In this document: positions 16,479 through 26,360 of the stretch, in pieces | Position numbering within the stretch: position 1 is the stretch's first letter | Layout: every line of letters starts with the position of its first letter | Source: Candidatus Nitrospira allomarina | Lineage (GTDB): Bacteria; Nitrospirota; Nitrospiria; Nitrospirales; UBA8639 | Reading direction: 5' to 3' | Assembly (NCBI RefSeq): GCF_032050975.1 | Contig: NZ_CP116967.1 | Coordinates: 248,001 to 312,000 of the forward strand | DNA: 64,000 nt | Notes under the pieces: generated by a model | What the model was told of the DNA's origin: nothing | The model's input: only the letters and a program-made list of their open reading frames with translations | Databases searched by the model: none | Made by a program: the position numbers and the translations under genes

Positions 16479-16925
16479 TTACGAGCCTTTTGAAGAAGAA
16501 CCAGGCGCGGAGCGGAGTCTCGTTGTTTTTGAAGGCATAACGCGACCACTCGACTTAGCCTTCTTGGGGGTTTGGGTGGTTTCCGAGATGCCCCCAACAT
16601 CCACAGCCTCCTGCAGCCTTCGCACTTCATCAAGAATTTTCAAGAACCGCCGACCGAACGGGGTGAGTTGATATTCCACTTCAACCGGAGGCTTTTGTCC
16701 CAACACCATGCGCCGCATGATGCCGAAACGGATCATCTTTCGCCATCGCTCATTCATCACTTTGGCCGATAAACCCGGACAGGCCCGGAGCACCTTACCA
16801 GGGCGATTGTGCCCCTCGGCACAAAGCTGAAGTAAGCGGACAGACCACTTACAGCCCACAATACTCTCCACCATTGAGGCCACAGGAATTTTCTTGGCAG
16901 CCTGCAACTCCGGCTCGACGCTCAT
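16479..16925 (-). CDS. HxlR-family winged-helix transcriptional regulator
   Basis: A 148-residue DNA-binding protein from ATG 16925. Residues 10-105 fit the HxlR/MarR-like winged helix: GCKWSVRLLQLC near the start, then FGIMRRMVL and VEYQLTPFGRRFLKIL for the wing and helix that follow. The HxlR family senses electrophiles, aldehydes or oxidants, in several cases through a conserved Cys; here Cys24 lies in the usual place just before KW. The C-terminal 35 residues are Ser/Lys/Arg-rich and probably disordered, which is longer than usual. It is divergent from a thioredoxin-fold gene 126 bp away, so it probably controls that gene and itself from the shared intergenic region. Confidence 0.8.
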   Translation of the reverse strand: MSVEPELQAAKKIPVASMVESIVGCKWSVRLLQLCAEGHNRPGKVLRACPGLSAKVMNERWRKMIRFGIMRRMVLGQKPPVEVEYQLTPFGRRFLKILDEVRRLQEAVDVGGISETTQTPKKAKSSGRVMPSKTTRLRSAPGSSSKGS

Positions 16926-17051
16926 CGACGGATTTCCTGAACCATTCGGTTACCCCCTTACCAAAAAGTGCCTTCTTGAGAGACTCCTGCAGGCTTAGTA
17001 TCTTGCATGAAAGACCAATACTCAACCATCAATCAACGAAGGAGACTTTTG

Positions 17052-17594
17052 ATGGAAATCCAGTTAGCTCCAGAATGGCAGACCGCAGACTGGTTCAATA
17101 CTCCCGAGCCTCTCAGCCTGGCCGACCTTCGGGGACAAGTCGTGCTTCTTCATGCATTTCAGATGCTCTGTCCCGGCTGTGTGTCGCATGGCCTACCACA
17201 GGCTCAGCGGGTCGCCAAGCTCTTTCCCGACGTCCGGGTCATCGGGTTGCATACGGTGTTCGAGCACCATGAGGCTATGGGGTTGTCGTCGCTGCGCGCG
17301 TTTCTGCATGAGTACCGCATTCGTTTTCCAGTTGCAGTCGACCTGCCAGGACCGGATGGCAATCCGCTTCCCCGGACCATGCGAGCGTATGCGATGAGGG
17401 GAACCCCAACTACCGTGTTGATTGACGCACAAGGCAGGCTGCACCGACAGGTGTTCGGAGTGCATGACGATCTCCTTCTCGGAGCGGAACTTGGATTATT
17501 GCGGGACCACGCAACATCCTCTGGAAAACTCCCAGCAACACCCGAGCGTCTGTCGAAGCATTCGTGCGCGGACGACTCCTGTGCCATCAAATAA
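17052..17594 (+). CDS. Thioredoxin-fold redoxin (TlpA/peroxiredoxin-like)
   Basis: A 180-residue protein; ATG 17052 is chosen because AAGGAG lies about 8 nt upstream, ahead of an ORF that extends to 17007. There is no signal peptide. The thioredoxin-fold core has an active-site CPGC at 40-43 preceded by VVLLHAFQML, and the cis-Pro region RGTPTTVLID near 112-121, the pattern of AhpC/TSA and redoxin domains. An extra Cys pair sits at the C-terminus (SCADDSC). It is divergent from an HxlR-type regulator, which suggests induction by oxidant or electrophile stress. Whether it is a peroxidase or a disulfide reductase is unclear. Confidence 0.8.
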   Translation: MEIQLAPEWQTADWFNTPEPLSLADLRGQVVLLHAFQMLCPGCVSHGLPQAQRVAKLFPDVRVIGLHTVFEHHEAMGLSSLRAFLHEYRIRFPVAVDLPGPDGNPLPRTMRAYAMRGTPTTVLIDAQGRLHRQVFGVHDDLLLGAELGLLRDHATSSGKLPATPERLSKHSCADDSCAIK

Positions 17595-17710
17595 AAAGGC
17601 GCATGTGCGATGATTCGCTGGAAATTCTTGAGACCGGGGGCTCAATGACCCGGGGAGCTCAGCTCTTACGCCAGTAGAAATTCCTGAAAACCCTGGCCTT
17701 CCATTTTTAG

Positions 17711-19450
17711 TTAGAGCAAGGGTTCGCTGGTGAGGAGAGAAAAACCGCCGTGGTCCAGAACGATAGTCCAATGGGCCATGGCTTCAGGAAGTTGTCCTCG
17801 AAGCTGAGTTTGGATAATGGCCATTTTTCGGCCGGGGGCTGCGAGGTGTTGGGGGAGTTCTTCGTCATTCACTCCAAGAAAGTACACTTTGCGTTTGGCA
17901 TAAAAACTGAGGGAGGGGCGCTTCCGGCCAAATTGAATCAATCGGTCATCCCGGCCTAAGTTATAGCCGGCGATGACGGCTAACTCCTGCGGTGGTCCGA
18001 TAAAATACTGTTGGTAAATTGAGAGTCCTCCTCGTGCGACCAATACCGTAAAGATCAGCATCATCCAGCATCCCACCCAAAAGGCCAGATGGCGCTTGGT
18101 GTCAGATCGCATACACTGACGCATGAGCATGGTTCCTAGTACCATGACAAGACCTACCAGCGACGGAAGCCATGCCAGATCTACCTGGACTGCAGCCGGA
18201 AACTCTTTGGCAATTTGCTTCATGAACAACTGAAAGACCGCCGGCACAAACATCATTGCGATGCCCAAGAGATATCCCACCCCAATGAGGACCCGAGTGG
18301 AGGCGGTCAGTCCAACAGGCCTTTCTTCTGTCAAAAAACGCTTCCACCACAGTGCGATTAGCACGGCTGCGGCCGGAAATAGAGGATAGATATAATGAGG
18401 CAGGCGCGTGGCTGAGAAGGTAAAGAACAGCAACAATCCCACCACCCAGAGGCTTAGGAAACACTCCAAATGTTGCTCTTGCGTGGCAAGGCCTTGTCCC
18501 TGCCAGAACGCTTTCCAGCGCCTCAACGTGTGATACAACACGGAAGGGAGAAAGGCACTCCATGGGAAAAATCCAACTAACAACACCGGCACATAAAACA
18601 AGAGCGTCCCCCCATGGCCTTCCATGGGATTCATGAACCGCCCGGTGGTATTGGCCTGCGCGGCAGCCCAATAGGCCTCTCCATGTATTTGAAACATCAT
18701 CACATACCAGGGAGCGGCGACAGCGGCGACCGCAAGGATTCCGACAAGGGGAAAGCCCCGTTGCCAGAAGGTTCCCCATTGGCGCGTGAGAGTGAGATAC
18801 GGGATCACGCCCACCAGCGGAATGATGATGCCCACGGGCCCCTTAACCAACATGCCACATCCCATGGCCAGGTAAAAGATGGCGAAAAGCCATCGCCGGG
18901 CCTGTTCATGGTGGAGCGCGTGCCAAAAGCTATAGCCGGCCAATGTGGTGAACACGACCAGTTCCGGATCGGTCAGCACCATCCGATTGATGCCCAAAAA
19001 CTCCAAATTCAGCAGCAACATGCAGGAAGCGGACAGAGCCACCATGGGGCCGGCCCACCTTTGCACAAATAGGTACTGGAGCAATAACAGGCAGAGACCG
19101 GACAAAGCCGACGGCAACCGCGCGGCAAATTCATTGATGCCAAACAGGGAATACGACCCGCTGATGAGCCAATACACAAAAGCCGGTTTGGCATATCGTG
19201 GTTCATAGTTGAGAGTAGGGGAAATCCAATCACCGGTCTCCAGCATTTCCCGGGCCGCTTCGGCATTACTTCCCTCATCCCGATCCGTCAGCCCCAACGC
19301 GCCCAGATCCGGGCCAAAGAACCATCCACCATCTACGCCCAAGAGCCAGGCAGCCAGGAGCAGCACACACCCCAACTGAAAAAGAGGCGATGGCGTTATT
19401 GAAGAGCGGAAAGAGGACGGAAAGAGTGCTTGAGGGGGAGGGCTATCCAC
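17711..19450 (-). CDS. ArnT-like GT39/GT83 membrane glycosyltransferase
   Basis: A 579-residue polytopic membrane protein with about 12 hydrophobic segments. Near the N-terminus is the catalytic loop DRDEG (56-60), where the Asp/Glu pair is typical of the ArnT/PMT superfamily, followed by RYAKPAFVYWL. These enzymes move a sugar from a lipid-phosphate carrier to lipid A, a protein or another acceptor on the outer face of the inner membrane. Its start overlaps the 3' end of the LAB_N gene by 8 bp, and a GT2 gene lies upstream, so the three form one envelope-sugar operon. The sugar and acceptor cannot be read from sequence. Confidence 0.85.
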   Translation of the reverse strand: MDSPPPQALFPSSFRSSITPSPLFQLGCVLLLAAWLLGVDGGWFFGPDLGALGLTDRDEGSNAEAAREMLETGDWISPTLNYEPRYAKPAFVYWLISGSYSLFGINEFAARLPSALSGLCLLLLQYLFVQRWAGPMVALSASCMLLLNLEFLGINRMVLTDPELVVFTTLAGYSFWHALHHEQARRWLFAIFYLAMGCGMLVKGPVGIIIPLVGVIPYLTLTRQWGTFWQRGFPLVGILAVAAVAAPWYVMMFQIHGEAYWAAAQANTTGRFMNPMEGHGGTLLFYVPVLLVGFFPWSAFLPSVLYHTLRRWKAFWQGQGLATQEQHLECFLSLWVVGLLLFFTFSATRLPHYIYPLFPAAAVLIALWWKRFLTEERPVGLTASTRVLIGVGYLLGIAMMFVPAVFQLFMKQIAKEFPAAVQVDLAWLPSLVGLVMVLGTMLMRQCMRSDTKRHLAFWVGCWMMLIFTVLVARGGLSIYQQYFIGPPQELAVIAGYNLGRDDRLIQFGRKRPSLSFYAKRKVYFLGVNDEELPQHLAAPGRKMAIIQTQLRGQLPEAMAHWTIVLDHGGFSLLTSEPLL

Positions 19451-19757
19451 TCATGACTCGCTTATTGGCCTGATGGAGCAGCATAATATTGCGGACATAT
19501 ACCACGGTTCCGACGCTTTGGCCGGCCATGAATACCAGATCGGCGATGTGAATGGCATAGGTCAGCACAATCACACTCCCAACCAGGCTCATGTACCAGA
19601 ACGACATGGGAATTTGGCTTTCCTCGTTGCGTTCCGACACCACCCATTGCACCAACCAGCGTGAGAAAAAAATGCCTTGCCCCAAAAAACCAAAGCCGAT
19701 CCAGAGGAGTTCCTCATACGACATGGCCAGGAGAGAGTGCGTGAAGGATTCGAACAT
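19443..19757 (-). CDS. LAB_N-domain membrane protein
   Basis: A 104-residue protein with three membrane helices and the lipid-A-biosynthesis N-terminal (LAB_N) signature: WIGFGFLGQGIFFSRWLVQW followed by SERN and SFWYMSLVGS. LAB_N proteins are found alone or fused to glycosyltransferases and are thought to act in lipid-linked sugar handling or flipping; biochemical proof is thin. It overlaps the GT39 gene by 8 bp and follows the GT2 gene after 114 bp, an arrangement common for such sets. The length is normal for a stand-alone LAB_N protein. Confidence 0.85.
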   Translation of the reverse strand: MFESFTHSLLAMSYEELLWIGFGFLGQGIFFSRWLVQWVVSERNEESQIPMSFWYMSLVGSVIVLTYAIHIADLVFMAGQSVGTVVYVRNIMLLHQANKRVMSG

Positions 19758-19871
19758 CGTTAGAAACAGGGCATGAATCGCCGAAGGGAGTCCATCAATT
19801 CAGATCCCTGCCGGTGCCTTAAAGGTTTATAATACGTCAATTATTTCCAGCAGGTGGTCAACTCAATAATG

Positions 19872-20630
19872 CTACGGTTCGGATTTTTCGGGATGGCTAC
19901 CCTTCATGGTGTAGTTCAAACAGCGTTTTTGCATCCATCTGACTGCGAAGAGATCATACAAACCGGCAAAAAGCCTGTTGCCAATTCCGTATTTTGATGT
20001 CCCATGGGCTCTTGGAAAATGCTGGACGGGTATTTCAGTCACCGTAAATCCATACATTTTGGCCAGCGCCGGGAAAAACCGGTGCATGTTTTTAAATGGA
20101 GGAAGTCGTTTGACCACGGCCTGCTTAAAGACCTTCAAGGAACAGCCGGTATCTGAAATGCCGTCATGGACAGCCCAATTGCGAACCTGGTTGGCAACTT
20201 TTGACGACCATCGACGAACCAGATTGTCATGTCTGGCTTGTCGTCGCCCACACACTAAATCATACTGTTCCACGAAGGGAAGAAGTTTAGCAAAGTCATT
20301 CGGGTCATACTGCAGATCACCGTCCATGGTGGCGACGAGTTCTCCTCTGGCCTCCCGAAAGCCGGCATCGAATGCCGCCGTTTGCCCGTGATTCCGGTCT
20401 AAATGAATCACCCGTATCGTAGGAAACTGTTTGGATAATTCATCCAGCAACGGCCCACTCCCGTCCACACTTCCATCATCCACAAAGACAAGTTCAAATG
20501 CCGCGGAGCCACTTTCAGGCCTTGACTCAAAAAACTTGAGTAATTGGCTCGCTAATAGCGGGATGTTCTCCCGCTCATCTTTAATAGGAATGACAACGGA
20601 AATCCAATGGCGCGGCGGGTGGAGACTCAT
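19872..20630 (-). CDS. GT2 polyprenyl-phosphate sugar transferase
   Basis: A 252-residue GT-A fold family 2 glycosyltransferase of the dolichyl-phosphate mannosyltransferase/ArnC type. Motifs: VVIPIKDERENIP (12-24), VDDGS (50-54) and DGDLQYDP (103-110), which carry the nucleotide-sugar and metal contacts. No C-terminal membrane helices are evident, so it is the soluble single-domain form. It should charge undecaprenyl phosphate with a sugar that the GT39 enzyme downstream then transfers. It is the first gene of the GT2-LAB_N-GT39 operon. The identity of the sugar is open. Confidence 0.88.
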   Translation of the reverse strand: MSLHPPRHWISVVIPIKDERENIPLLASQLLKFFESRPESGSAAFELVFVDDGSVDGSGPLLDELSKQFPTIRVIHLDRNHGQTAAFDAGFREARGELVATMDGDLQYDPNDFAKLLPFVEQYDLVCGRRQARHDNLVRRWSSKVANQVRNWAVHDGISDTGCSLKVFKQAVVKRLPPFKNMHRFFPALAKMYGFTVTEIPVQHFPRAHGTSKYGIGNRLFAGLYDLFAVRWMQKRCLNYTMKGSHPEKSEP

Positions 20631-20868
20631 GGATTGCGCGGACTACGCTACAGATTGCAAAATAATGACAAAACACACGTTGCGGACCCTCCTACCCGGT
20701 CACCATTTTACTGAATATCTAAAAAATCGGTCAAACGATCCTTTATCACGAGAGGCTCTCCCCGAATTCCCGTGATCCTCATGCTACACTCCACACCGAC
20801 GGTCACAGTAAGTTGACCACGGGAACAGCCTTTTGTAAGGTGGAGGACATTATGAAGGAGGAACATTC

Positions 20869-21123
20869 ATGCAAGAAGACATTCTTCAAGCCTATTTGGA
20901 AATAGAGCAAGCGATGCAGCGCTATTCCATGTTATTACAGGAGCATGTGAGCCGGCTCGAAACACAGACCGATCCGGAATCAAAAAACCGATTCCATAGA
21001 ATGAAAGCTGGCTCAAAGGCCATGAGAGATAGCAGCCAGATCTATCTCTCCTATGCGAAATATGTGGCGTATGGAATGCCCGAGGGTGAGGAGCTGGCTG
21101 AAGAGGAGGACTTACAAGCCTAG
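20869..21123 (+). CDS. Small helical protein, unknown function
   Basis: An 84-residue cytoplasmic ORF from ATG 20869 with an excellent GGAGGAA site 6 nt upstream. It is almost entirely predicted helix: a first helix (MQEDILQAYLEIEQAMQRYS) and a second with basic residues (KNRFHRMKAGSKAMRDSS), ending in a strongly acidic tail (EGEELAEEEDLQA). There are no cysteines, membrane segments or known motif. It stands alone between the envelope-sugar operon (divergent) and tRNA-Pro. The family is not recognised. Confidence 0.7.
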   Translation: MQEDILQAYLEIEQAMQRYSMLLQEHVSRLETQTDPESKNRFHRMKAGSKAMRDSSQIYLSYAKYVAYGMPEGEELAEEEDLQA

Positions 21124-21204
21124 CGAGCCTACGTACTGCCCAATCGACTCTCCCTATGAACTGATCGAGGAGACGAAGAAACCCTTTCTGCTGAAAAGAA
21201 AACA

Positions 21205-21281
<77 letters not shown>

Positions 21282-21330
21282 ACATTATTCTGACCAGTCG
21301 TATTCCCATCCGTCGCCCTTGCCCGAAAAC

Positions 21331-21681
21331 CTACACCGTCGTTCGCCCCAAAATTTTCAGAATACCTTGCAGTTCCACCTTCGCTTTTTCCACACGGTCT
21401 TTTGGGACTTGCACGGATTTTTCCGACCGTTTTTTGCGATACCAATATCGCTTCAGGCCCGCAATCGTATACCCTTCATCATAGAGCATGCGTTTAATTT
21501 CAAAAACCGTTTCAATGTCGGCTTTCGAATAAACCCGATGTTTGCCCTGACTTTTCTTCGGTTTGAGAAAAATGAATTCCGACTCCCAAAACCGCAGGAC
21601 ATACGCGGGAAGATTCGTCAAATCGGCGACTTCCCCTATTTTATAAAAGGCCTTATCCTCGTATTTGGTTCCACCTCCCAT
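21331..21681 (-). CDS. MerR-family transcriptional regulator
   Basis: A 116-residue regulator; ATG 21681 is preferred because GGGGTGA lies 8 nt upstream, although a GTG at 21693 is possible. The N-terminal winged helix-turn-helix shows [25 protein letters not shown] followed, after a short gap, by [12 protein letters not shown], the MerR signature. A basic helix region ([12 protein letters not shown]) and a short dimerisation helix follow. There is no metal-binding Cys pair, so it is not a mercury or zinc sensor. Proteins of this short type commonly sit beside IHF/HU genes, as here (68 bp after ihfA). Its targets are unknown. Confidence 0.85.
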   Translation of the reverse strand: MGGGTKYEDKAFYKIGEVADLTNLPAYVLRFWESEFIFLKPKKSQGKHRVYSKADIETVFEIKRMLYDEGYTIAGLKRYWYRKKRSEKSVQVPKDRVEKAKVELQGILKILGRTTV

Positions 21682-21748
21682 ACCTGCAATCACCCCACGG
21701 TGTATCTAGCAAGAGAGTGAACGGGACCGATTGCGAGATTCTCGCCCG

Positions 21749-22024
21749 TCAAGAATTGACATATTTCTTAAAAAGTTGGCTTGGTCGGAAGGTCACCACG
21801 CGTCTGGGCGTAATGGCAATTTCTTCTCCGGTCCTCGGGTTTCTGCCTTTCCGCTCTCCCTTATTCCGAACCACAAAGTTCCCGAATCCGGCAATTTTGA
21901 CGACTTCCCCTTGTTGAAGCATGGACTTGATCAAATCCAAGACATGCTCCACCATTTCCATGGAGTCGGTTTTTTGGATAGCTGCCGTTTCTGTGATGAT
22001 TTCGGCAATGTCAGCCTTGCGCAT
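21749..22024 (-). CDS. ihfA: Integration host factor/HU-family DNA-bending protein
   Basis: A 91-residue DNABII protein with the family signature GFGNFVVRNKGERKGRNPRTGEEI (about 46-69) and the beta-arm Pro in RNPRTG that intercalates DNA. The family compacts DNA and assists recombination and transcription. It starts MRKADIAEII with a GAGGGG site upstream. Similarity to IHF-alpha and to HU is too close to separate by eye; the MerR neighbour downstream is typical of the ihfA-like context, so the symbol is a best guess. Confidence 0.85.
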   Translation of the reverse strand: MRKADIAEIITETAAIQKTDSMEMVEHVLDLIKSMLQQGEVVKIAGFGNFVVRNKGERKGRNPRTGEEIAITPRRVVTFRPSQLFKKYVNS

Positions 22025-22198
22025 AAATCAAAACCCCCTCACCAGTGGTCTTGAAGACCGTACATATGGATTGTGAATTCACGCCTTTGACCGTTGTTGC
22101 TGGCAGCAACGTAACGGGCAACGCAGATGATGTCAAGAACCGGGCTCTTCAGTGGATTCCCATTTGTCAGCTTATCCTCGGAGGGACCGCTATCACGT

Positions 22199-23779
22199 TT
22201 ACGGCTTCTCCTTCATGAGCTTATACTCAATACTGTCGGCCAGGGCCTGCCAACTGGCTTCAATGATGTTCTCCGATACCCCGACCGTCCCCCATTTTTC
22301 CTTGTGATCCCCCGACTCAATCAGGACTCGCACACGAGAACCCGTTCCACGTCGCCCCGTCAACACACGGACCTTATAGTCCAGAAGTTTGACTTCCCTT
22401 AACTGCGGATAGAAATGCTCCAGCGCTTTTCGAAGGGCATGATCGAGCGCATTTACCGGCCCATCACCGACCGCGGCGGTATGTTCAACCACCTCCCCGA
22501 CTTTGACCATTATTGTGGCTTCGGAAATTGGATCTTCATTCGTTTTTCGTTTTTCTACAATGATCCGGCACCCCAGGAATTCGAAGGATGGAGTATAGGT
22601 CCCCATGGCTTTCCGCACTAACAATTCAAAAGACCCTTCCGCGCCTTCAAATTGGTACCCTTCATATTCCAACGTTTTGAGGGAATCCAGTAATTCGAGG
22701 ACCTTGGGATTATCCTGAGGAAGGTCCAGTCCGAACGTTTCCATCTTTCCAAACACGGCACTTCTTCCACTGCTATCGGAAATTAAAACGCGGCGGTGGT
22801 TGCCGACAATATCGGGATTCACATGTTCATAGGTGAGCGGGTTTTTTTGCACCGCATGTATATGCACCCCACCCTTATGAGCAAACGCCGTATCTCCCAC
22901 ATAAGGCTGCCGTTTGTTGGGAGTCAGATTGGCCATCTCGGCCACATAATGAGAAATGGCGCGAAGGTGTGCCAAACGTCCATCCCCCAAAGCCGTTCGC
23001 TCCATTTTTAATTCCAAATTGGCCATCACGGAACATAGGTTGGCATTTCCGCACCGCTCTCCAATGCCATTGATCGTTCCCTGGACCTGGATCGCTCCTG
23101 CTTGCACGGCGATCAATGAATTGGCGACCCCCATCTCCGCATCATTGTGTGCATGGATGCCTAACGGCACAGAACAGTTCTTGCGGATTTTTGCAAAAAT
23201 CTCCCCAATATCCCATGGCATCGATCCCCCATTCGTATCGCACAACACGATTCGTTCCGCCCCGGCTTCTGCCGCAACGTGAATGGTTTTCATGGCATAG
23301 GCGGGATCCGTTTTATAGCCATCGAAAAAATGTTCGGCATCGTAAAAGACCTGCCGTCCCCTCGACCGGAGATAGGAGATGGAATCGGCAATCAGTTCTA
23401 AATTGATGGCCAACGTCGTTTCCAAGGCTTCCGTCACATGGAGGGTCCAACTTTTCCCGAAGATGGTCACAATATCCGTCTCCGCGGATAAGAGGGCTTC
23501 CAGCGTCGGATCGGCCTTGGCCGTATTTTTGGCTTTTCGCGTCGAACCAAATGCCACAATTTTGGCGTGCTGCAATGGCGTCGATTTCATAACTTGGAAA
23601 AACTCAATGTCCTTCGGGTTGGCTCCCGGCCACCCTCCTTCTATGAAATGGACCCCTAGCTCATCTAATTTAAGGGCGATACGAACCTTATCCTCCACCG
23701 AAAAGCTGACATCTTCGGCCTGAGCTCCATCCCGGAGGGTCGTATCGTAGATTTCAATGACTGGAAATTGAGAATTCAT
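22199..23779 (-). CDS. cimA: (R)-citramalate synthase
   Basis: A 526-residue enzyme condensing pyruvate and acetyl-CoA to citramalate, the first step of threonine-independent isoleucine synthesis. ATG 23779 is chosen because GGTGGGA lies 9 nt upstream and the next residues (FPVIEIYDTTLRDGAQ) are the conserved N-terminus of the HMGL/DRE-TIM family; the frame extends to GTG 23809. The metal-binding IHAHND block is near 205-210, and the C-terminal LeuA-type regulatory domain begins near 390. The length and EGGWPG motif distinguish it from 2-isopropylmalate synthase. It is the last gene of a six-gene operon and begins 41 bp after lysC. Confidence 0.9.
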   Translation of the reverse strand: MNSQFPVIEIYDTTLRDGAQAEDVSFSVEDKVRIALKLDELGVHFIEGGWPGANPKDIEFFQVMKSTPLQHAKIVAFGSTRKAKNTAKADPTLEALLSAETDIVTIFGKSWTLHVTEALETTLAINLELIADSISYLRSRGRQVFYDAEHFFDGYKTDPAYAMKTIHVAAEAGAERIVLCDTNGGSMPWDIGEIFAKIRKNCSVPLGIHAHNDAEMGVANSLIAVQAGAIQVQGTINGIGERCGNANLCSVMANLELKMERTALGDGRLAHLRAISHYVAEMANLTPNKRQPYVGDTAFAHKGGVHIHAVQKNPLTYEHVNPDIVGNHRRVLISDSSGRSAVFGKMETFGLDLPQDNPKVLELLDSLKTLEYEGYQFEGAEGSFELLVRKAMGTYTPSFEFLGCRIIVEKRKTNEDPISEATIMVKVGEVVEHTAAVGDGPVNALDHALRKALEHFYPQLREVKLLDYKVRVLTGRRGTGSRVRVLIESGDHKEKWGTVGVSENIIEASWQALADSIEYKLMKEKP

Positions 23780-23820
23780 ATCACGCATTCCCACCATCGG
23801 TGTCGACACACATCCCCACG

Positions 23821-25056
23821 CTAGGCCTTTCTGTTCCCCGGAGGAACTTCTAATTCAAACTCCTGGTGCAAGGCCCGAACAGCTAACTCCATATATTTTT
23901 CTTCCACCACACAAGAGATTTTTATCTCCGAGGTACTGATCATCATGATATTAATGCCTTCACGTGAGAGCGTCTGAAACATTCTGGCTGCGACACCGGA
24001 ATGCGAACGCATTCCCACTCCCACTAACGAAACTTTGGCAATGGATTCGTTCACCTCGACCGTCCGCGCTTCCACCGATTTGGCAATGTCTCTGATGAGA
24101 CCCATGCCTCTCGGAAGGTCAGCTCTCGGCACGGTAAAGGAAATATCCGTCAGGGAATCCTGACTCACATTTTGTATAATCATATCCACATTGATGGCGG
24201 CATCCGCAATGGAGCAGAACAATGTGGCCGCAATTCCAGGGTGATCCGGGACCCCGACCACCGTGACCTTGGCTTGATTCCGGTCGCCCGTGACCCCCGA
24301 GACTAAGACTTCTTCCATATCGACATCCTCTTTTACCACGCAGGTTCCAGGCCCGTCTTGAAAACTGGATCGCACTTCCACAGGTACCTGATATTTCGCC
24401 GCTAACTCCACCGAACGAGACTGTAGGACTTTCGCACCCAGACTCGCTAACTCTAACATTTCTTCATAGGAGATTTTATCCAATCTTCTCGCGCCCGGCA
24501 CAATATTGGGATCGGCAGTATACACCCCATCCACATCGGTATAAATAAAGCAGGTATCGGCCTTGAGCGCCGCCGCCAGGACCACGGCCGTCAGATCCGA
24601 GCCGCCGCGCCCTAACGTGGTCACATCGGATGCGGCGTTGATACCTTGAAACCCGGCCACAATGGGAACAATCCCGTCACGCAAGGCTCCCAGCACCCGG
24701 TCCGTATCGACACGGGAGACCCGAGCTTTGGTATGTGTGCTATCGGTCACAATCCCAACCTGACGTCCCGTAAAGGATTGTGCCCTGACCCCAAGACTCT
24801 TGAGGGTCATCGCCATCAGCGCAATCGTGACCCGTTCTCCAGAAGAAAGGAGCACATCCAGCTCCCGATCATCTGGATCGACACTCAAGGTTTTGGCCAT
24901 TTTCATGAGGCGATCCGTTTCCCCGCTCATCGCGGACAACACGACCACCAGTTGATGCCCTTCCCGGAAAGTGTGCTGAATAAGCCGGGCCACGTTTTGA
25001 ATGCGTTCCAGGCTCCCCACTGATGTACCGCCGAATTTTTGAATATACAGGGCCAT
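23821..25056 (-). CDS. lysC: Aspartate kinase
   Basis: A 411-residue aspartokinase, the entry step to lysine, threonine, methionine and diaminopimelate. The true start is ATG 25056 ([15 protein letters not shown]); the frame continues upstream to 25134 only by overlapping the previous gene. The KFGGTS motif is at 7-12, the catalytic block with [10 protein letters not shown] near 150, and two ACT domains from about 265 provide feedback control. The two-ACT layout matches the monofunctional homo-oligomeric class. It begins 4 bp after the apgM-like gene and precedes cimA, placing it inside the threonine/isoleucine operon. Confidence 0.95.
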   Translation of the reverse strand: MALYIQKFGGTSVGSLERIQNVARLIQHTFREGHQLVVVLSAMSGETDRLMKMAKTLSVDPDDRELDVLLSSGERVTIALMAMTLKSLGVRAQSFTGRQVGIVTDSTHTKARVSRVDTDRVLGALRDGIVPIVAGFQGINAASDVTTLGRGGSDLTAVVLAAALKADTCFIYTDVDGVYTADPNIVPGARRLDKISYEEMLELASLGAKVLQSRSVELAAKYQVPVEVRSSFQDGPGTCVVKEDVDMEEVLVSGVTGDRNQAKVTVVGVPDHPGIAATLFCSIADAAINVDMIIQNVSQDSLTDISFTVPRADLPRGMGLIRDIAKSVEARTVEVNESIAKVSLVGVGMRSHSGVAARMFQTLSREGINIMMISTSEIKISCVVEEKYMELAVRALHQEFELEVPPGNRKA

Positions 25057-25060
25057 GGTT

Positions 25061-26287
25061 TTAGTGAGTGACCATAAATCGCTCAAACAGTTTGGTAGCA
25101 TCACGGAGAGGGCGATTGGCCACCTCACGTTCATTCATGGGTCCCGCATGATTTTCAGATTTTTCCCCTGACCCTTCAAACACCAGATAGGGCGATATGG
25201 AAGACCCTCCATCCTTCTGCCATGGAGTCACCATGACGACGATACGGATGGAGTTGGTGCTTCCAACAGACGCATGAATAGCTCCAATGACCTGTTCGTC
25301 CACTTGCCCAAGATATTCCACTAATTGTGCGGGTGGCATCACTTGACCATCCTTTAAGCCCCACTCGTAAAAGGGGATGTGCAGACAGACCAGATCATGC
25401 CTGTCCAAGGCCGTCGAGGCCTGACTAGCTACGGACTGCAACCACTCGATATCTCCCCCTCCCACATGCTCGACCTTGACCGTCTGAAGTCCGGCGGCCA
25501 TTCCAACACCGATATACGGCCCATCGGGCGATATCACGAGACCGTTGACTGGCCACCGCTCATGTAAATGAGGCAATTCCACAGGTTTTCCTGACCCCCA
25601 CAACCACAAACAATTGGCCGGTTTCAATCCGGTATTTAGGCGTTCGTGATTCACAGGATGATGGCAGAGGATCACCCGGGAAGCCGCCATGAGCTCACGT
25701 AAGATGTGCGAACCATCTCCGGTCGGCAGGTACGCCTCGATCGACTGTCCTAAAGCCTCATAGGGGTTGCGACAGGCCACTTTCCCGCTCGCACCCACCC
25801 AGACCATAAGATGCCGATGATGGCTGCCCATGTAAAATTGAATATTTTCAGAAATCAATTGTTCATTAACGGCATCAATGAGTTCTCGGGCCTCCTCAGT
25901 CCCGATTCCTCCGCCATAGGGGTCGGCCATGAATAGGTGAGGACCAATTTTTTTCTCATCCCCCCATCCATCCTGACCCCGGAGAGTCACTAAGTGACAA
26001 AGATAGGCCACATCATGGGCGTCCAAAACAACTTCTAATCCCCCTGCCTCAAAGGCACCAGGACCGGTATACCATTTATGAGGATCGTATCCCAATAAAG
26101 CCAGCAGGGCCATTTCCCCGCAAAAGGGGCGAGTTTCACGGGGAACCCCTAAGCGCCCTACTTCCCCATGCTCCGCCAATTCATCCAGATGCGGTGTCCG
26201 TGCCGATTGTAAGACGGTTTGGTCTCCTAATTCTTGATACGACTGTCCTGTCAATCCGTCGACGTGAATCACGATCGTTTTTCGCAC
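25061..26287 (-). CDS. ApgM-like phosphomutase-superfamily protein, proposed homoserine kinase
   Basis: A 408-residue member of the alkaline-phosphatase superfamily, related to cofactor-independent phosphoglycerate mutases of the archaeal ApgM type, starting at GTG 26287. The N-terminal IVIHVDGL supplies the first metal Asp. The substrate-binding insert and MGSHHRHLM fall around 150-165, and [16 protein letters not shown] near the C-terminus is a typical family block. In several bacteria this family sits in threonine operons lacking thrB and has been proposed to be the homoserine kinase. Here it lies between thrC and lysC, in an operon with hom but no thrB, which supports that role over glycolysis. 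Confidence 0.8.
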   Translation of the reverse strand: MRKTIVIHVDGLTGQSYQELGDQTVLQSARTPHLDELAEHGEVGRLGVPRETRPFCGEMALLALLGYDPHKWYTGPGAFEAGGLEVVLDAHDVAYLCHLVTLRGQDGWGDEKKIGPHLFMADPYGGGIGTEEARELIDAVNEQLISENIQFYMGSHHRHLMVWVGASGKVACRNPYEALGQSIEAYLPTGDGSHILRELMAASRVILCHHPVNHERLNTGLKPANCLWLWGSGKPVELPHLHERWPVNGLVISPDGPYIGVGMAAGLQTVKVEHVGGGDIEWLQSVASQASTALDRHDLVCLHIPFYEWGLKDGQVMPPAQLVEYLGQVDEQVIGAIHASVGSTNSIRIVVMVTPWQKDGGSSISPYLVFEGSGEKSENHAGPMNEREVANRPLRDATKLFERFMVTH

Positions 26288-26360
26288 GACCTGAGCCTCA
26301 CTGTGTTGAGTTAATGAGTAGTTGAACGAACAATCCGGGTTTTCAGAAGACCATGAGGGA

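Noticed and set aside
16053..16493. 146-codon plus-strand ORF
   Set aside because: It runs through the structured repeat; length comes from GC bias, there is no ribosome site, and the paralogous repeat copy does not keep the frame.
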